The notes under the pieces were generated by a model, which saw only the letters and a program-made list of their open reading frames with translations, was not told where the DNA came from and made no database searches. Below, piece by piece: positions 1 to 11,234 of a stretch of 64,000 nt of DNA; the first letter of the stretch is position 1, and each line of letters begins with the position of its first letter. Source of the DNA: Cyanophora paradoxa (taxonomy: Eukaryota; Glaucocystophyceae; Cyanophorales; Cyanophoraceae); NCBI GenBank assembly GCA_004431415.1, contig QPMI01000558.1, positions 1 to 64,000 on the forward strand. The letters run 5' to 3'. The translations under genes were made by a program, and so were the position numbers.

Positions 1-1280
1 CTGTAGGGCTTTCAAATTTGAACTAGGCGTGTGAGGATCGAGGAACCTGCCCGGGGCGCCGGTGCGAGCACGCGGGGGGCGCGTCGGCGTCACCTGAACG
101 TGAGCGCGGCAAAGGGCAGGGGGCGCCGCCGGGAGGGGATGCCGCCCCCGAGGGTCGGGAAGGTCTGCACGAAGAAGGGGAACTGGACCCGGAAGGCGCA
201 GGGGTCCTTGGGCGGGAGGGCCGTGCGCGGCGCGAGCTGCACTGCGGGGCGCGGGCGGGTGAGGGCGGGCGGCAGACCCAGCGCAGGGCGGGGCGGGCTT
301 GCCCCAGGTCATGTTGGCGTGTGGGGAGCCGCCGCTGGCGAACAGCGTCGTCGTGTTGGCGTCCACGAGCGAGAAGTCGGGGGAGAAGGGCGCGTCCGCC
401 GCGTACCTGCGCGCCGCGCCGGCCGCTCGGGGTCGGCGAGGGCGGGGGCGGGGCGGGCGGGGCGCGCACGAGATGTTGAGGAGGCGGGCGGGGGGCGGCT
501 CGACGAGGATGGCCCCGGGGTCATGCAGCTGGAGGGGGATGTAGAGCTCGGCCCGGCACGTGCCGACGGGCACCTCCAGGCCGTCCCCCAGCACCGCCTC
601 CTCCACCGCGTTCGTCCCCGCCCCGTTCAGGTCCTGCCCCGTACGTCGTCGGCCCGCGGCCCCCGCGGCGAGCTCGAGCGGCGCGGGGCCCGCCGCACGG
701 TCTGCAGGGCGTTCTGCTTGACGTAGATGAGAGCGTAGCTCGCGTCCAGGCTCGAAGCCGGCGCATCGGGGGTCGCTATCCACCAGCGCACGCTCGCCAC
801 CCCCGGCCTGCGGCGGCAGGCGTCGGTACTAGTCAAGGCAGGTGGGCTGTGGGCCGGGGCGGCAATGAAAACAGACCGATCGTCGCGTATCTCCACGTGC
901 GGATCGGGCGTGCCGTACTCGCCCTTGACGGAGATAAAGTGGACAGATGCTGCAAAATTGCGCAGCGCCAGATGGCGGTCTGCCTGAACCCAGCCAGGTC
1001 CGATAGAGTTGGCGAAGTCAGTCGGAGATGCCGACGCTCGAAGTGAAAGTGTGACGTTGATGCGTTCTTCGACGTAGATCGCTAGCGCATGCGCGGTCAG
1101 AAGGCGGCAGCGGCGAACAGAAGCTGGGGGGAGCGACGCACAGCCGTCGAGCTGGAGGGTGTAAGTGCTCGAGACGGCAAGCACAGCGTAGCTACTGGCA
1201 AGCACAGTCTTCTGCGCGGCTGCTGGCTGGCCGGCCAGCACAAGCACCAACCCTACGAAGACGAGCGCCGCCCAGTTCAT
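1..1280 (-). CDS. Secreted glycoprotein of unknown function (partial, 3' end outside window)
   Basis: The ATG at 1280 opens a classic signal peptide (MNWAALVFVGLVLVLAGQ followed by an Ala-rich cleavage region). Downstream exons join in frame through short introns. One gives a DLNGAGTNAVEE stretch, the next reads NISYAADAPF, and the last visible one reads RFLDPHTPSS as it leaves the window. Several N-glycosylation sequons are visible (NVT, NIS, NTT, NMT), as expected for an extracellular or cell-surface protein. I recognise no catalytic domain. The intron at 242-302 needs a GC donor to keep frame (TW/VQLAPRT). The gene is divergent from the RNA-binding protein gene, with only 68 bp between the two start codons. 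Confidence is high that it is a secreted protein and low for any function. Exon boundaries between about 620 and 1100 are approximate. Confidence 0.7.
242..302 (-). other. GC-AG intron (61 nt)
   Basis: Reading frame on the minus strand continues TW to VQLAPRT only if the intron starts with GCAAGC at 302 and ends with CCGCAG at 242. No nearby GT restores the frame. It supports regular use of GC donors in this genome. Confidence 0.7.
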
Positions 1281-1348
1281 CGATATATCGCGCGCGGCCT
1301 CGACAGTATATTAATCATGATCATTTAGCCTAGGCCCGGCCGCCTCCC
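1281..1348. promoter_or_regulatory. 68-bp divergent promoter/5' UTR interval
   Basis: This is the whole space between the start codon of the secreted protein (minus strand, 1280) and the first ATG of the RRM protein (plus strand, 1349). It contains the only AT-rich patch nearby (GATATATCG and TATATTAATCATGATCAT). Both 5' UTRs and the promoter must fit here, unless a first non-coding exon lies elsewhere or one start codon is misplaced. Confidence 0.5.
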
Positions 1349-2728
1349 ATGGCCATGGCCGTCAGCACCTGCAAGCACGCTCTACCCCCCTCGCACAGAT
1401 TTCAGCAAACGAAATGGAGTGCGCAGCGTTTGCCCTGGGGCTCGTGGCACCTGGCAGGCCGTCCGTTAGGCCAGTTGTGACGGAATCCGCCGCCGCGTGC
1501 CAGTGCAGTGCAGTCCGCGAAGTCCGGCAAGCACCGATCTTCCTCGGGGCGTCGAAGAGCACGTTCCTGGGCTCTGTCTCATTCGAGGGGAGCAATTCCT
1601 CGCCTTTTGTGCGCCTGAACCGTGCCACGTTCGAGAGCGGTCCGATCGTTTGTGAGGAGGGCGAACGCGTTGATTATGGCGAGCGCCGTGAGTACGGCGA
1701 GCGCCGTGAGTATGGCGAGCGCCGTGAATATGGGGACCGCCGGGGAGGGCGCGGCGGCCGCGGGGGCGATCGTGGAGGGCGCGGAGGCGAGCGTCGTGGC
1801 CCGCGTGTCAACACGAACCCGACGCGGGACGTCGTCTTCTACATCTCGTGCGTGACCCAGCACCTCCTCAGCTATGCCCTCCTCAATCGGCTCCGCAGGT
1901 GCCCGGAGTGCTCCACCTCGTACGCGGTCGGTGAGAACGAGATCGGCGGCGACGGCCGGGAGGTGGTGCGTTGCGGCCTTAGCTTTATTGTTCGGTGGCC
2001 ACGAGGAGCGCTCACACACGGCGGGGCGAGCAGAAGTGCGGCAACTGCGAGCACCAATGGATGGCGCTGGCTACGGACGTGGAGAAGTACGGCGGGAAGC
2101 GGAAGACGGGGGAGATCAACATCTTCGTGGGCAACCTCGCCTTCGACACGGCCGAGGAGGAGGTCGAGCGCGTCTTCGCCGAGCACGGCGAGGTCCGCTA
2201 TCTTGCCCCGCACGCTCGCGCTGCCGGCTCGTTGCGGCTCACGCGGCCGCCCGGGCGCAGCTCGCCCGCGTCTCCCTTGCCCTGGACAAGGAGACGGGCC
2301 GCAGCCGCGGCTTCGCCTTCGTCGAGATGGTGCGGCTCGCCCCGCCCGGGGCACCCGACGGCGGCCGCCGACGCTGCGCGCGCAGGTGAAGCGGGAGGAG
2401 GGCCTGGCCGCCATCGAAGCGCTCAACGGCGCCGAGATCGACGGCCGCCGCGCCAGCGTCACCGAGGCCAAGGAGGGCGGCGGCGGCGGCGGTGGCGCCC
2501 CCCGTGGCGGCGCCGGCGGCGGCCGCGGCGGCGCCTTTGGCGGCCGCGGCGGCGGTGGCGGTCGCGGCGGCGGCCGTGGCGGCGGCCGTGGCGGGCGGAC
2601 GGCGGGTACGGCGGCGGCCGGGACGGCGGTACGGCGGCGGCCGTGACGGCGGGTACGGCGGCGGCCGGGACGGCGGGTACGGCGGCGGCCGTGACGCTCG
2701 CGGCGAGCGGCAAGCGTGGCGCGAGTAG
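1349..2728 (+). CDS. RNA-binding protein: RGG region, MJ0042-type zinc ribbon, RRM, glycine-rich tail
   Basis: Exon 1 (1349-1418) joins at a GTGCGC donor to exon 2 at 1514. An Arg/Gly segment follows, with three or four YGERRE repeats and RGG motifs. Two introns then bring together a four-cysteine ribbon, CPECSTSYAVGENEIGG with GREVKCGNCEHQW, typical of MJ0042/zinc-ribbon_5 fingers. Next is one RRM: RNP2 is INIFVGNLA and RNP1 is RSRGFAFVEM. The tail is built of RGG and DGGYGGGR repeats, coded by a 24-nt unit (about 2590-2700). Such RGG/RRM proteins bind RNA in organelles, cytosol or stress granules; the location here is unclear. The last part changes frame twice by one base inside the G-rich repeat, so the true C-terminus is uncertain. 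The stop at 2728 assumes the YGGGRDGG frame is used. Confidence 0.8.
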
Positions 2729-3060
2729 TCCGCTGGCCCAGCCCCGCGCAACTCTCTCAGAGTCTAGCTCGTCTGTCGGCACTCTATCTGGACGGTGCCC
2801 CGAATCATGTGTGCATTCATTCTCAAACCAGTGTTCGGCTGGGCGAATGAAGCCGCGGCCAAGGATGCTGCGACCAAGTTTTTCAGATTCTGCTGCTCGC
2901 GCAGCTGTGACCGGGGTACACGATCTTGAGATCGAAAAAGGCCAAGGCGGGGGGAGTCAATTCGGGGGGTCGAGGGGTGACCGCAAAAGAAGCGCCGGGA
3001 GGGGATCCGGACAGCGAAGGGGGTAGCTATAGCGCGCGTAGCTGACGGCCCCCGCGGCGC
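2729..3060. other. Intergenic, convergent 3' ends
   Basis: This lies between the stops of the RRM gene and the ATM1-like gene. It is less GC-biased than the genes (about 2765-2945) and holds no supported coding exon. It probably carries both 3' UTRs. Confidence 0.6.
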
Positions 3061-6000
3061 CTACGAGGCGCCGCCCGTCTGGCGGGCCCACATTTTCCTG
3101 CGCGCGGGTTCGGATGGGAATGGAGAGGAGGGGGGGCGGGGGCGGGGGCGGGGGCGGGCCTGTAGACGCCGGCGGGGATGGCGAGGAGGTCGGCGTGGGA
3201 GCCGCTCTCGACGACCTGGCCGTGGTCGAAGACGACGATGCGGTCCGCGTCCGCGATCGTCGAGAGGCGGTGCGCGATGAAGATCTACCCCCGCCCCGCC
3301 CCCTCAGGCGTGCGCGGAGGCAACGGCGAGGGGCGGGGCGGACGGAGGTGCGGCGCTCGGCGGCCTGCTTGAGGGAGGCCATGATCTCCCGCTCCGTCCG
3401 CGAGTCCTGCCCCGGCCCTCGTCAGAGCGAGCCGGCGGGGCGCGGGAGGCAAGCGAGCGAAGCGAACCAGGGCAGAGGTGGCCTCGTCGGCGACGAGGAT
3501 GCGGGGGTCCTTGAGGAGGGCCCGCGCGATCGCCACCCGCTGCTTCTCGCCCCCGGAGAGCTTCAGACCCCGCTCCCCCACCTCCGTCTCGTACTGCGGG
3601 GCGCCGTCAGCGGCTGGGCGGGCGGGGGGCGGCGGGCTGCGGCGCGCACCCCCTCGGGGAACTTGAGGATGGAGTCGTGGATCCTGCGCCCCGGGCGTCG
3701 GCGCGTCAGCTGGATTCGGGCCCCGGGCGGGGTCGGCCGGGCGCGCTTGGCGAGCTTCGCGGCCGCCTCGACCTCCTCGAACGTCGCCTCGGGCCGCCCG
3801 TACGCGATGTTGTACCCTGCCGCGGCAGCCTCAGGGGGTACAAGAGGGGGAAGAGGGGGGCGGGAGGGCACGGATGGTGTCGTTGAAGAGGACGGTGTCC
3901 TGGGGCACGGTGCCGACGGCGGAGCGGAGGGAGGCGAGGCTGACGTCGCGCACGTCGCGGCCGCCGACGCGCACGGCGCCCGATTCGACGTCGAAGATGC
4001 GGTAGAGGAGCTTGAGGACGGTGCTCTTCCCCGAGCCGCTCGGGCCCACGAGGGCGACCCGCGCCCCCGCGGGCACCTCGAAGGAGACGCCCCGCAGCAC
4101 GCGCCGCCCGTTCGGGTAGCTGAAGTGCACGTCCTCGAACGATATGCCCCCGGAGAGGGGCGCGGCCGGCGCGGCCGCCGCCGTCGCCGGGGCCGGGGCT
4201 GGGGCGGCCGCGAGGGCGGGGGAGAGGGGCCGCGGCGGGCGCGCGGTGGCGAGGGACGACGAGGTGGAGGACGAGGAGGAGGGGTACGGGGAGGACGGCG
4301 CGGCCTGCGTGGCGCGTCAGGCGAGAAGGCGCGAGGGCGGGCAGAGCGGAGCGGGGCGGACGGGGCTAGGGGCGGAGGCGGAGGCGGAGGCGGAGGGGGA
4401 GGGGGCCGGGGCGAGGGCGAGGGCGGGGGCGCCGGGCCGGTCGGCGATGGCGGGGCTCCGGTCCAGCAGGTCGAGCATCACCTCCATGTCTGCCGAGGGG
4501 CGGGAGCGAGCTCAGAGGCTGGCGCGCCGAGGCGAGGGGGGGGGGCGGGCCGATGAGGCTCTGGCGGAGCTCGCGGTACTGCCAGCCGAGGTTGTTGAGG
4601 GGCGCTGAGAGCTGCAGCAGCAGCCCGTTCACTGCGCCGCCGCCGTCGTCATGCGAGGGCAGCAGAGCTCGGCTCAGCTTCGGGAGAGGGGCGGGCTGAC
4701 CCATGACGAGGTCGCCGACGGACATGGCGCCGGCGGCGATGCGGGCGGCGGCGAGGAGCATGAGGGTGGTGAGGCCGGCGCAGAAGATGACGGACTGGCC
4801 CAGGTTGAGGTAGCAGAGGGAGGTCTCCGTGAGGATGGCCGCCTCCTCGTGCCGCGCGAGGCAGAGGTCGTACACCGCCGCCTCGAACTCCTCGTTCGCG
4901 AAGACCTTCACGCTCTCCACGTTCACCAGCGCGTCCACCGCCTTCGCCGCCGCCGCGTTGTCCAGTGCCAGCTGCCCCCGCGCCCCCCCGTCGGCACGGC
5001 AAGGCGAGGCGGAGCGGAGCCGGAGGGTGGGTGGCGCACCATGCGCTTCTGGAACTGGGTGCGCCAGTTGGTGACGGCGAAGGAGTAGAAGACGTAGAGC
5101 GCGACCGTCGCGACGGTGACGAGCGCGAAGACCGGCGAGAAGCGCTTCGCCAGGATGTTCGACACCAGCACCAGCTCGAAGAGTGTCGGGAACACTGCTC
5201 GGGCACTCAGCTGGGCCGGCGGGTAGGAGCGGGCGGGGGTACGCGACTGTGGAAGACGAGGGCGCGGACGATGGTGGAGATGGCCTTGGTACCCCGGTGC
5301 ACGGCCAGCGAGAGGAACCCGATCCGCCGGTCCAGGTGGAACTTCCTGCGGGGGCGTCAGGCGCCGGCGCCTCTGGGGCGGGGCGGGGCGGGGCGGGGCG
5401 GGCGGGCGGGGCGGACATGTCGAGCTTGAGGAGGTGCGCGAAGACCTTGCGCGAGGCGCGGCGGACGGCGCGCTGGCAGACCTTGGAGAAGAGCGCGTTG
5501 CGGGCCTCGTTGAAGAGCTTCTCGCCGACCTTGGCCGCCCCGTAGAGCAGCAGCAGCGACGCCGGCGTCGCGATGTGCTCGAACCCCGGCAGCAGCCGCC
5601 CCGCCGCCTCCCGCCCGGCCCCCGTCGTCAGCCCGTCCACCGCCCGCTTGAACAGCAGCGGCACCTGCAGCGCCGCATGAGGGGCGCCCCGCGCGCCGGC
5701 GAAGACGGCGAGGTTGCGGTTGCGCACCTGGACGCTGATGTACTTGCTGATGAACAGGCAGCTCAGCGCGAGCGCCACGCGCCAGCGCAGCTCGGGGTCC
5801 TCCTTGGGCCACAGGTGGGAGACGAGACTCGCGAGGGTGCGCCAGAAGCCCCGCGTCGAGGAGTGCGTCTCGAGCGCGTTCAGGACCGACTTCTGCGCCG
5901 CGCTCGCCGCCGCCGTGCTCTTCGTCGGCTTTGCTGGGGCCTTCGGCGCTTGGCATACTACCTGTCGGGGGCGTCAGCGCACAGTGACGCCCGTCGGGGG

Positions 6001-6265
6001 GTCGGGCGCGACGCGCCGGCGGCGGCACGTGTAGGAATCGACGGCGGGGCGTCGCGCGGAGGGGGCGCAGCGACGTCGGATGCAGCGCCAGTCCAGCTCC
6101 GAATGAGAGCCGACACGGTGCGCTCCGCGGGATCGCCACGCCGGCGCCTCGCGCAACCGCTGACGCTGACGCACAGACCGCCGATTCGCCTAGCACTGCG
6201 GGTGCTAGCTGATGGCCAGATGCTAGCTGCGATGCGGGCGCTAGGCCCGGCGCGAACGCTGCCAT
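3061..6265 (-). CDS. ATM1: Mitochondrial half-size ABC transporter, ATM1/ABCB7 type
   Basis: ATM1/ABCB7 proteins sit in the mitochondrial inner membrane and export a glutathione-linked sulfur or Fe-S species needed for cytosolic Fe-S assembly. Exon 1 (6029-6265, 79 codons) is Arg/Ala/Ser-rich with almost no acidic residues and looks like a mitochondrial targeting peptide. The membrane domain shows family motifs: [17 protein letters not shown], the [14 protein letters not shown] helix, and [20 protein letters not shown] once the intron is removed. The ATPase domain has Walker A (GPSGSGKST), the ATM1-like [12 protein letters not shown], the signature LSGGEKQR, a D-loop region and an H-loop ([13 protein letters not shown]). 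The last exon, read through a GC-AG intron (3098-3159), ends GVYRKMWARQ and then TAG at 3061, matching the usual C-terminus. Divergent from MOT1. Confidence 0.93.
3098..3159 (-). other. GC-AG intron (62 nt)
   Basis: The last intron of the ATM1-like gene. Using GCCCGCC as donor (3159) and GCGCAG as acceptor gives the family-typical ending YRKMWARQ and a stop. The only GT nearby would read into a long non-homologous frame. Confidence 0.75.
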
Positions 6266-6633
6266 CGCTGAGCGCCGCGAGCCTATCACCCAGTGAACAG
6301 GCTTCCTGGATTCGAACACTCGCCTTTCACGTCGCCCGGGCCCCGGAGTCGTCCAAAGAGCTTGCAACGCGCACGCCGCATAGCTAGAGCGCTAGCGCTC
6401 ACGTCGGGCAGCTCGGAACGGCCCGTAACAGCTCAGGGCCACCGCACACGCGTCGGCCGGAATCGCAAGAGAACGCGGCTGAACCGAGCGGCGCCTCTGC
6501 GGCATGGTGGGCGATCCGGCCGCTCCCGCCGAGCCGCACATACGCATACGACCGCCATCCGGCTCGCCGGGCTCGCCCGCGCCAGACATGGGACCGGAGC
6601 GCGGCGAGCCGCGCCCCGCTGTCGTCCTCCGTG
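6266..6633. promoter_or_regulatory. Divergent promoter region between ATM1-like and MOT1 genes
   Basis: No exon is supported here. The two flanking genes are transcribed away from each other, so both promoters and 5' UTRs should lie here. No clear TATA-like element was seen. Confidence 0.5.
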
Positions 6634-8515
6634 ATGAAAACACGGTCGAGTACGTCGGTGCGCTTGGCTGCTGACCCCGCGCCCCTCGAAAGCTCCCGCG
6701 CTCAAACTAGCTGCCGGCGCCGGCGCGCCCATGCAGAGACGAAGCCGATCTTCCCCGGCTGCTCGGTGGAGCGGCCGCTGTGGGCGTGGCTGCGGCCGCG
6801 CCTGACGTGGGCGGAGGCGAGCGGGAGCGTGGGGGACCTGGGGACCTTCCTGCCGATCACGCTGGCGATGCAGCGGCAGCTGGGCCTCTCCTTCTCGACC
6901 TCGCTGCTCTTCGCGGGGCTCTACAACATCCTCACGGGCCTCCACTTCTCTGTCCCGATGGCCGTCCAGCCGATGAAAGCCATCGCCGCCGTCGCTCTGA
7001 AGGAGAACCTCTCGGTGCCGCAGGTGCGGCGCGCCCGCCGGCCCCGCCAGGGCCCCGCCGAGGCCGGGGCAGGTGATGGCGGCGGGGATCCTGGTGGCGG
7101 CGGCGTTGCTTGTGCTGGGCGCTACGGGCCTCGTCGAGGTCGTGAACCGGGTGACGCCGGCGCCCGTCATCAAGGGCATCCAGCTCGGCCTCGGCCTCTC
7201 CTTCCTCCAGCAGGGCTTCGCCTACGCCACCGCCTCGGGCGCCGCCTGGGGCGGCCCCAACCTAGGTCATCGATTCCCCGCGGCTCGGCCGGCGCCCCTC
7301 CTGAAGCACCGCCCCGCAGACTGCGCGCTGGTCGCCGCGGCGGCGGCCTCGTTCGTCCTCGCCGCGTGGCCCTTCCGGCGCGTGCCGGCCGCGCTGCTCC
7401 TCTTCCTCGCCGGCCTTGCCTGCGCCGCCGCCGGCCTCCTCTCCGACACCGCCGCCCCGCGCCTCTCCTTCGGCCCGGGACCCGTCTCCGCCCTCGTCCC
7501 CAGCGCCGACGACTTCCGCGTTGCCTTCTTCCGCGCCGCAATTCCCCAGGCCCGCTCAGATCTGACCCGACCCGGCCCGGCCTGACGCGAGGCGGGGGCA
7601 GATCCCGCTGACGACGCTGAACTCGGTGGTGGCGGTGGCGGCCCTCGCGAGCGAGCTCTTCCCCAAGCGCCCCACCCGCCCCGCCGCCGTCGCCGTCGCC
7701 GTCGCCCTCATGTACCCCCGCAGCCCCGCGCCCGCCAACCCCCCGCGTGACTCACGCCGGCCAGGAACCTGACGGGGGGCTGGTTCGGGTCGGCCCCCTA
7801 CTGCCACGGGGCCGGGGGCCTGGCGGGGCAGTACCGCTTCGGCGCCCGCTCGAACGTCTCCATCCTCCTCCTCGGCGCCGCCAAGATCCTCTGCTTCCTC
7901 CTCTTCGGCGCCTCCGCCGCCGCCTTCCTTCGGTGCCACCTGCCCTCCCCCCCTCTCCCTGCGGCCCCCGCTCAGGCCCGGCGGGCAGGTACTTCCCGGG
8001 GGCGATCCTGGGGGTGCTCCTGGGCGCGTCGGGCATGGAGCTGGCGTCGAGCGTGCGCGACCAGGCCGCCCCGCGCGCCATCGCCGTCGCCCTCCTCACC
8101 GCCGCCGCCGTCCTCCTGTGCGCCGCGCCCCGCACCGCCGCGCGCCCTCCTGATCACGAATGCATGTACCCCAGGTACCAGACTTCGGTAGGCTTCGCGG
8201 TGGGCCTCTACGCCGCCGCCCTCCTCGAGGCGGCGTTCCGGTACCCCTCCCGCCCCCGCCGGCCCCCCCGCTCCCGGCGCGACGTCGACGTGGACGCGTA
8301 CGGGGGCGCAGCTTCGCTGAGGCCAAGGGCCCCGCCTCCCAGACCTTTGCCTCCCTCTTTCTCGGGCCCCGGTGCGCCCCGCACCCCCGACAGGCTTCCC
8401 GCGCCCTCACGTCTCCCCCAGGGGCCTCCTCGCCCTGCTCTGGCCCCCCCTCGCGAGCTGGCGGGACCCCAGCCCCGCCCGGCCAGACTCCCCGGGCTCG
8501 GAGTACGCGCCGTGA
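6634..8515 (+). CDS. MOT1: Molybdate transporter, MOT1 family
   Basis: MOT1 carriers are SulP-related membrane proteins that import molybdate for molybdenum-cofactor enzymes. The protein shows the family hallmarks in order: ASGSVGDLGTFLPI, VPMAVQPMKAIAAVAL, TPAPVIKGIQLGLGLSF, IPLTTLNSVVAVAALASE, a CHGAGGLAGQYRFGAR motif, and the hydrophobic helices YFPGAILGVLLGASGMELA and VGFAVGLYAAALLEAAF. Introns in the usual style separate them. The start at 6634 assumes an intron from GTACGTCGG to CATGCAG, giving MKTRSKTKPIFPGC; an upstream exon is possible. The C-terminus ends SPGSEYAP with TGA at 8513-8515, only 34 bp from the stop of the convergent MFS gene, so the two 3' UTRs must overlap. The function call is strong; substrate preference is inferred from the family. 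Confidence 0.92.
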
Positions 8516-8549
8516 CTGCGAAGAAAGAGAGAGAGAAAGGTTCAGACGT

Positions 8550-10541
8550 CTACGAGGCGCGCTCGGGGGCGGGGCTGGAGCGGGGCAGCAGGGGCCTCGC
8601 CCCCTCCTCGGCCTCGTCGAGCTCGTCGTCGGCCTCGGCGGCGGGGGGCCCCGGGCGGGGCGGGGCGGGGCGGAGGGGCGGGGGCGCGGGGCTGTCCTCG
8701 AGGCGGTGGGGGAGGGCGAGGGCGAGGAGGCCCGAGGCGGCGTAGACGGCGGCGAGGAGGAGGAAGAGGGCCCCGGGGTGGCCCCGCGCCGCCCCCGCCG
8801 AGAAGAGCGCCCCGCACAGCGCTGCGATCCCAAGGAGTGAGTGATCGGAGAGGAGGGAGGGGCGGGGGCGGGGGCGGGGGGCACGGGGGGCGAGGGCCTT
8901 GGCGGCGGAGGCGAGGGAGGCGGCGGTGCCCTGGGCGAGGCCCTGGGCGGCGGGGTCGGCGGCGAAGGAGAGGAGGGAGCTGAGGGTGGGGAGGCCCAGC
9001 ATGAAGCCGACCCCGACCAGCGTGTTCGCCGCCATCAGCACGCCCCACGCCCCCGCCAGCGCTCCCGTCCTGCCCCCGCACCCCTTACTTACGCCCGCTC
9101 GCCCCCACGGGACGGGCGGGGGGGCGCGCGCACGAGTGGGGCGGGTGGCGGCGGGCGAGGGGCGCGGGGGCGAGGGGGATGAGGAGGCAGCCGGCGACGG
9201 AGATGAGGGTGCCGGCGCGGTACATGCGCGCGAGGCCGCGCCGCCGGAGCAGCGGCCCGAAGAAGACCGCCTGGAAGACGACCCCCACCAGCCCGTTCCA
9301 CGCGTACCTGGCGGGTACAGCGCTTCGAGGGCGCCGGGGCGGGTGGGGGGGGGGGGGGGGGGGGGGGGGGGGCGCGCGGGGGTACGGACGCACGAGAGGC
9401 CAGTCTCGAGGGGCCCGAAGCCGAGGCCGCCGGCGGGGGCGGGGAGGGTGGGGAGGAGGACGAGGGCGAGGAGCATGCCGCCGTTGGCGAAGGACTGCAG
9501 CGTGTGCACCAGCAGCAGCCGCATCAGCACCGGCGAGCGCCCGATGCGCCGCAGCCCCGCCCCCAGGCCAGAGGCCTCCCGCGAACCCTGCGCCGGCCCG
9601 AGGCGGCGGGGGGGCGGCTCGGGGAGGGCGCAAAGGGCGGCCGCGAGGAGGACGAGGAGGGGCAGGGCGGCGATGAGGCAGGGGAGGGCGTAGGGCCGGG
9701 CGGCGAGGGCGTGCGGGGTGGGGAGGAGGGTGAGGGCCCCGGCGAGGGCCGACGAGAGGGTGCGGCTCAAGGCGAAGACGGCGCCGAAGAGGGTGAGGAG
9801 GCGGGCGCGGGCGGGCCCCTCGGTGAGGTCGGCGAGGAGGGCCTTGGCGACGGCGGTGTTCGAGTCGGCGAGGCCGAGGCCCAGGCGGTTGAAGAGCGCC
9901 TCCCAGTAGCTGCTCGCCAGCCCCAGGTGCCCCGTCGCCAGCAGCGCCGCCGCCAGCCCCGCCAGCAGCGCCGGCCGCCGGCCCCGCCGGTCGCTCAGGT
10001 GCCCTGCGCACCCCCGCGCCCCGCGCCCGCTGAGCGCGGGGCGCCGCGCGTCCGCGCGCGCACGCGGCGGGGCAAGGCAGCGTGCCTATGATGAAGCCCG
10101 AGACCAGGTTCGCTGCGCGGCGCAGATCAGACTGGGAGAGCTCGCGGAGCTCGAGCTGAGGAAGTAACCTGCGTTGAAGGCGCCGAGCAGGACGCCGACG
10201 GCGAGCCCGACACGGTCCTCGCGCACCCCGAGCGACTTGCAAAGCTCCGGCAGGAACGGCCGCGGGAAGTTCACCTGCCGGCGCCGGGGGCGCCGGCCGT
10301 TAGCTGTAGCGCCGCAGTGGCGACATCATCGCGCGCAGGGGCGCTCCTGCCACGTACCGATATCGAGTCGAAGCCCACGATCAGGAATATTAACCAAGCT
10401 GCGTCCGCATATGCATGCGCAAATCATCAGCGCTCGGCCGCGGGAGATGCGGCTCGTGGCGACGTCGACGGTCACTAAACACGGACCCGTCTTCCACGGA
10501 ATCGCGCCCTCGCGAACGATCAGACTGCCAGAGCGCTTCAT
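8550..10541 (-). CDS. Major facilitator superfamily transporter
   Basis: A 12-helix-type secondary carrier. Exon 1 (ATG at 10541) joins through a GTCCGT donor to AWLIFLIVGFDSIS (helix 1), then VNFPRPFLPELCKSLGV. Motif A between helices 2 and 3 is clear as GHLSDRRGRRPALL, followed by NRLGLGLADSNTAVAKALL. The second half has VLMRLLLVHTLQSFANGG, YAWNGLVGVVFQAVFFGP, RAGTLISVAGCLLIPLAP and GVGFMLGLPTLSSLLSFA. The C-terminal cytosolic tail is acidic and Pro-rich and ends PLLPRSSPAPERAS. One intron contains a run of 28 C residues on the coding strand. The substrate cannot be told from sequence; it resembles drug/H+ antiporter-like MFS proteins in length and motif A only. Convergent with MOT1 and divergent from the WD40 gene. 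Confidence 0.85.
9345..9372. repeat. 28-nt G homopolymer inside an MFS intron
   Basis: An uninterrupted G run on the plus strand (C on the coding strand) between the donor GTGCGTCC and the acceptor of one MFS intron. Its length may be unreliable in the assembly. Confidence 0.9.
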
Positions 10542-11234
10542 CGCCTCACCGCTCCGCGCGTCGCTCGGCAGTTGGCTACCGCTTCACCTCCGCCGCCCGC
10601 GTCCGCCCACCCACATTTCAGAGAAGCCCGAAGGCCCGGAAGTCCAGGTCCGGAGCCCGGAGGCGCGCTGCAGGCCCTGGCAGGCCGCACGCGGGGGGTA
10701 TAGTCCGACTGACGTGACAAGCGAGTCCGCCCCGCGCGCACCCAAGATCAGCTCTGTAACACGATCGGTCTCTCTAGATCAGTTCAAAGCTGTGTGTGAG
10801 CCTCCGCGCTCAAGGCCGAACGTCAACGCGTTGCGGGCGGGCGGAGAGCGTTGGCGACGCGACAGCGGCGTCGCAGCAAGTTTGCGCACGCGTTTAGTAT
10901 AAGGCGCCTTTCAGCGAGTTTATTACTTCGCGGGCCCGCGGCGCGCTCAAGCGCAGCGCTTAAGCGGCAGCCAAGCAGCGACTGGCCCTTGCGGCAGCCA
11001 GAAGCACCAGATATCGAAGGCTTTTAACACTGGCACAAGCTCTGGCACAAGCTCAAGCGTCGTGTCGCGATGATCAAAGCGTTGGCCAGGAGTCGGCCGA
11101 GCCCAGAGGACCGGAACGCAGAGCGCGCGCTCCTCACGGGGCCGGCTGACATCGATGTTGCATTCGTCGATGAGGGCCGGTCCGCGGCGGTGCCTGCGCT
11201 GGCGCGTCCGCGGTGGTCGCCGTTCGCGTCGTGC
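10542..11234. promoter_or_regulatory. Divergent intergenic region between MFS and WD40 genes
   Basis: A 0.7 kb region of lower GC without a supported exon. An open frame runs into the WD40 start from about 11070, so the WD40 N-terminus could be longer than annotated. Otherwise nothing recognisable. Confidence 0.5.

Noticed and set aside
31-726. Plus-strand open frames in the first 1.3 kb
   Set aside because: Antisense to the secreted-protein exons; composition is Arg/Gly/Ala typical of GC-rich shadows.
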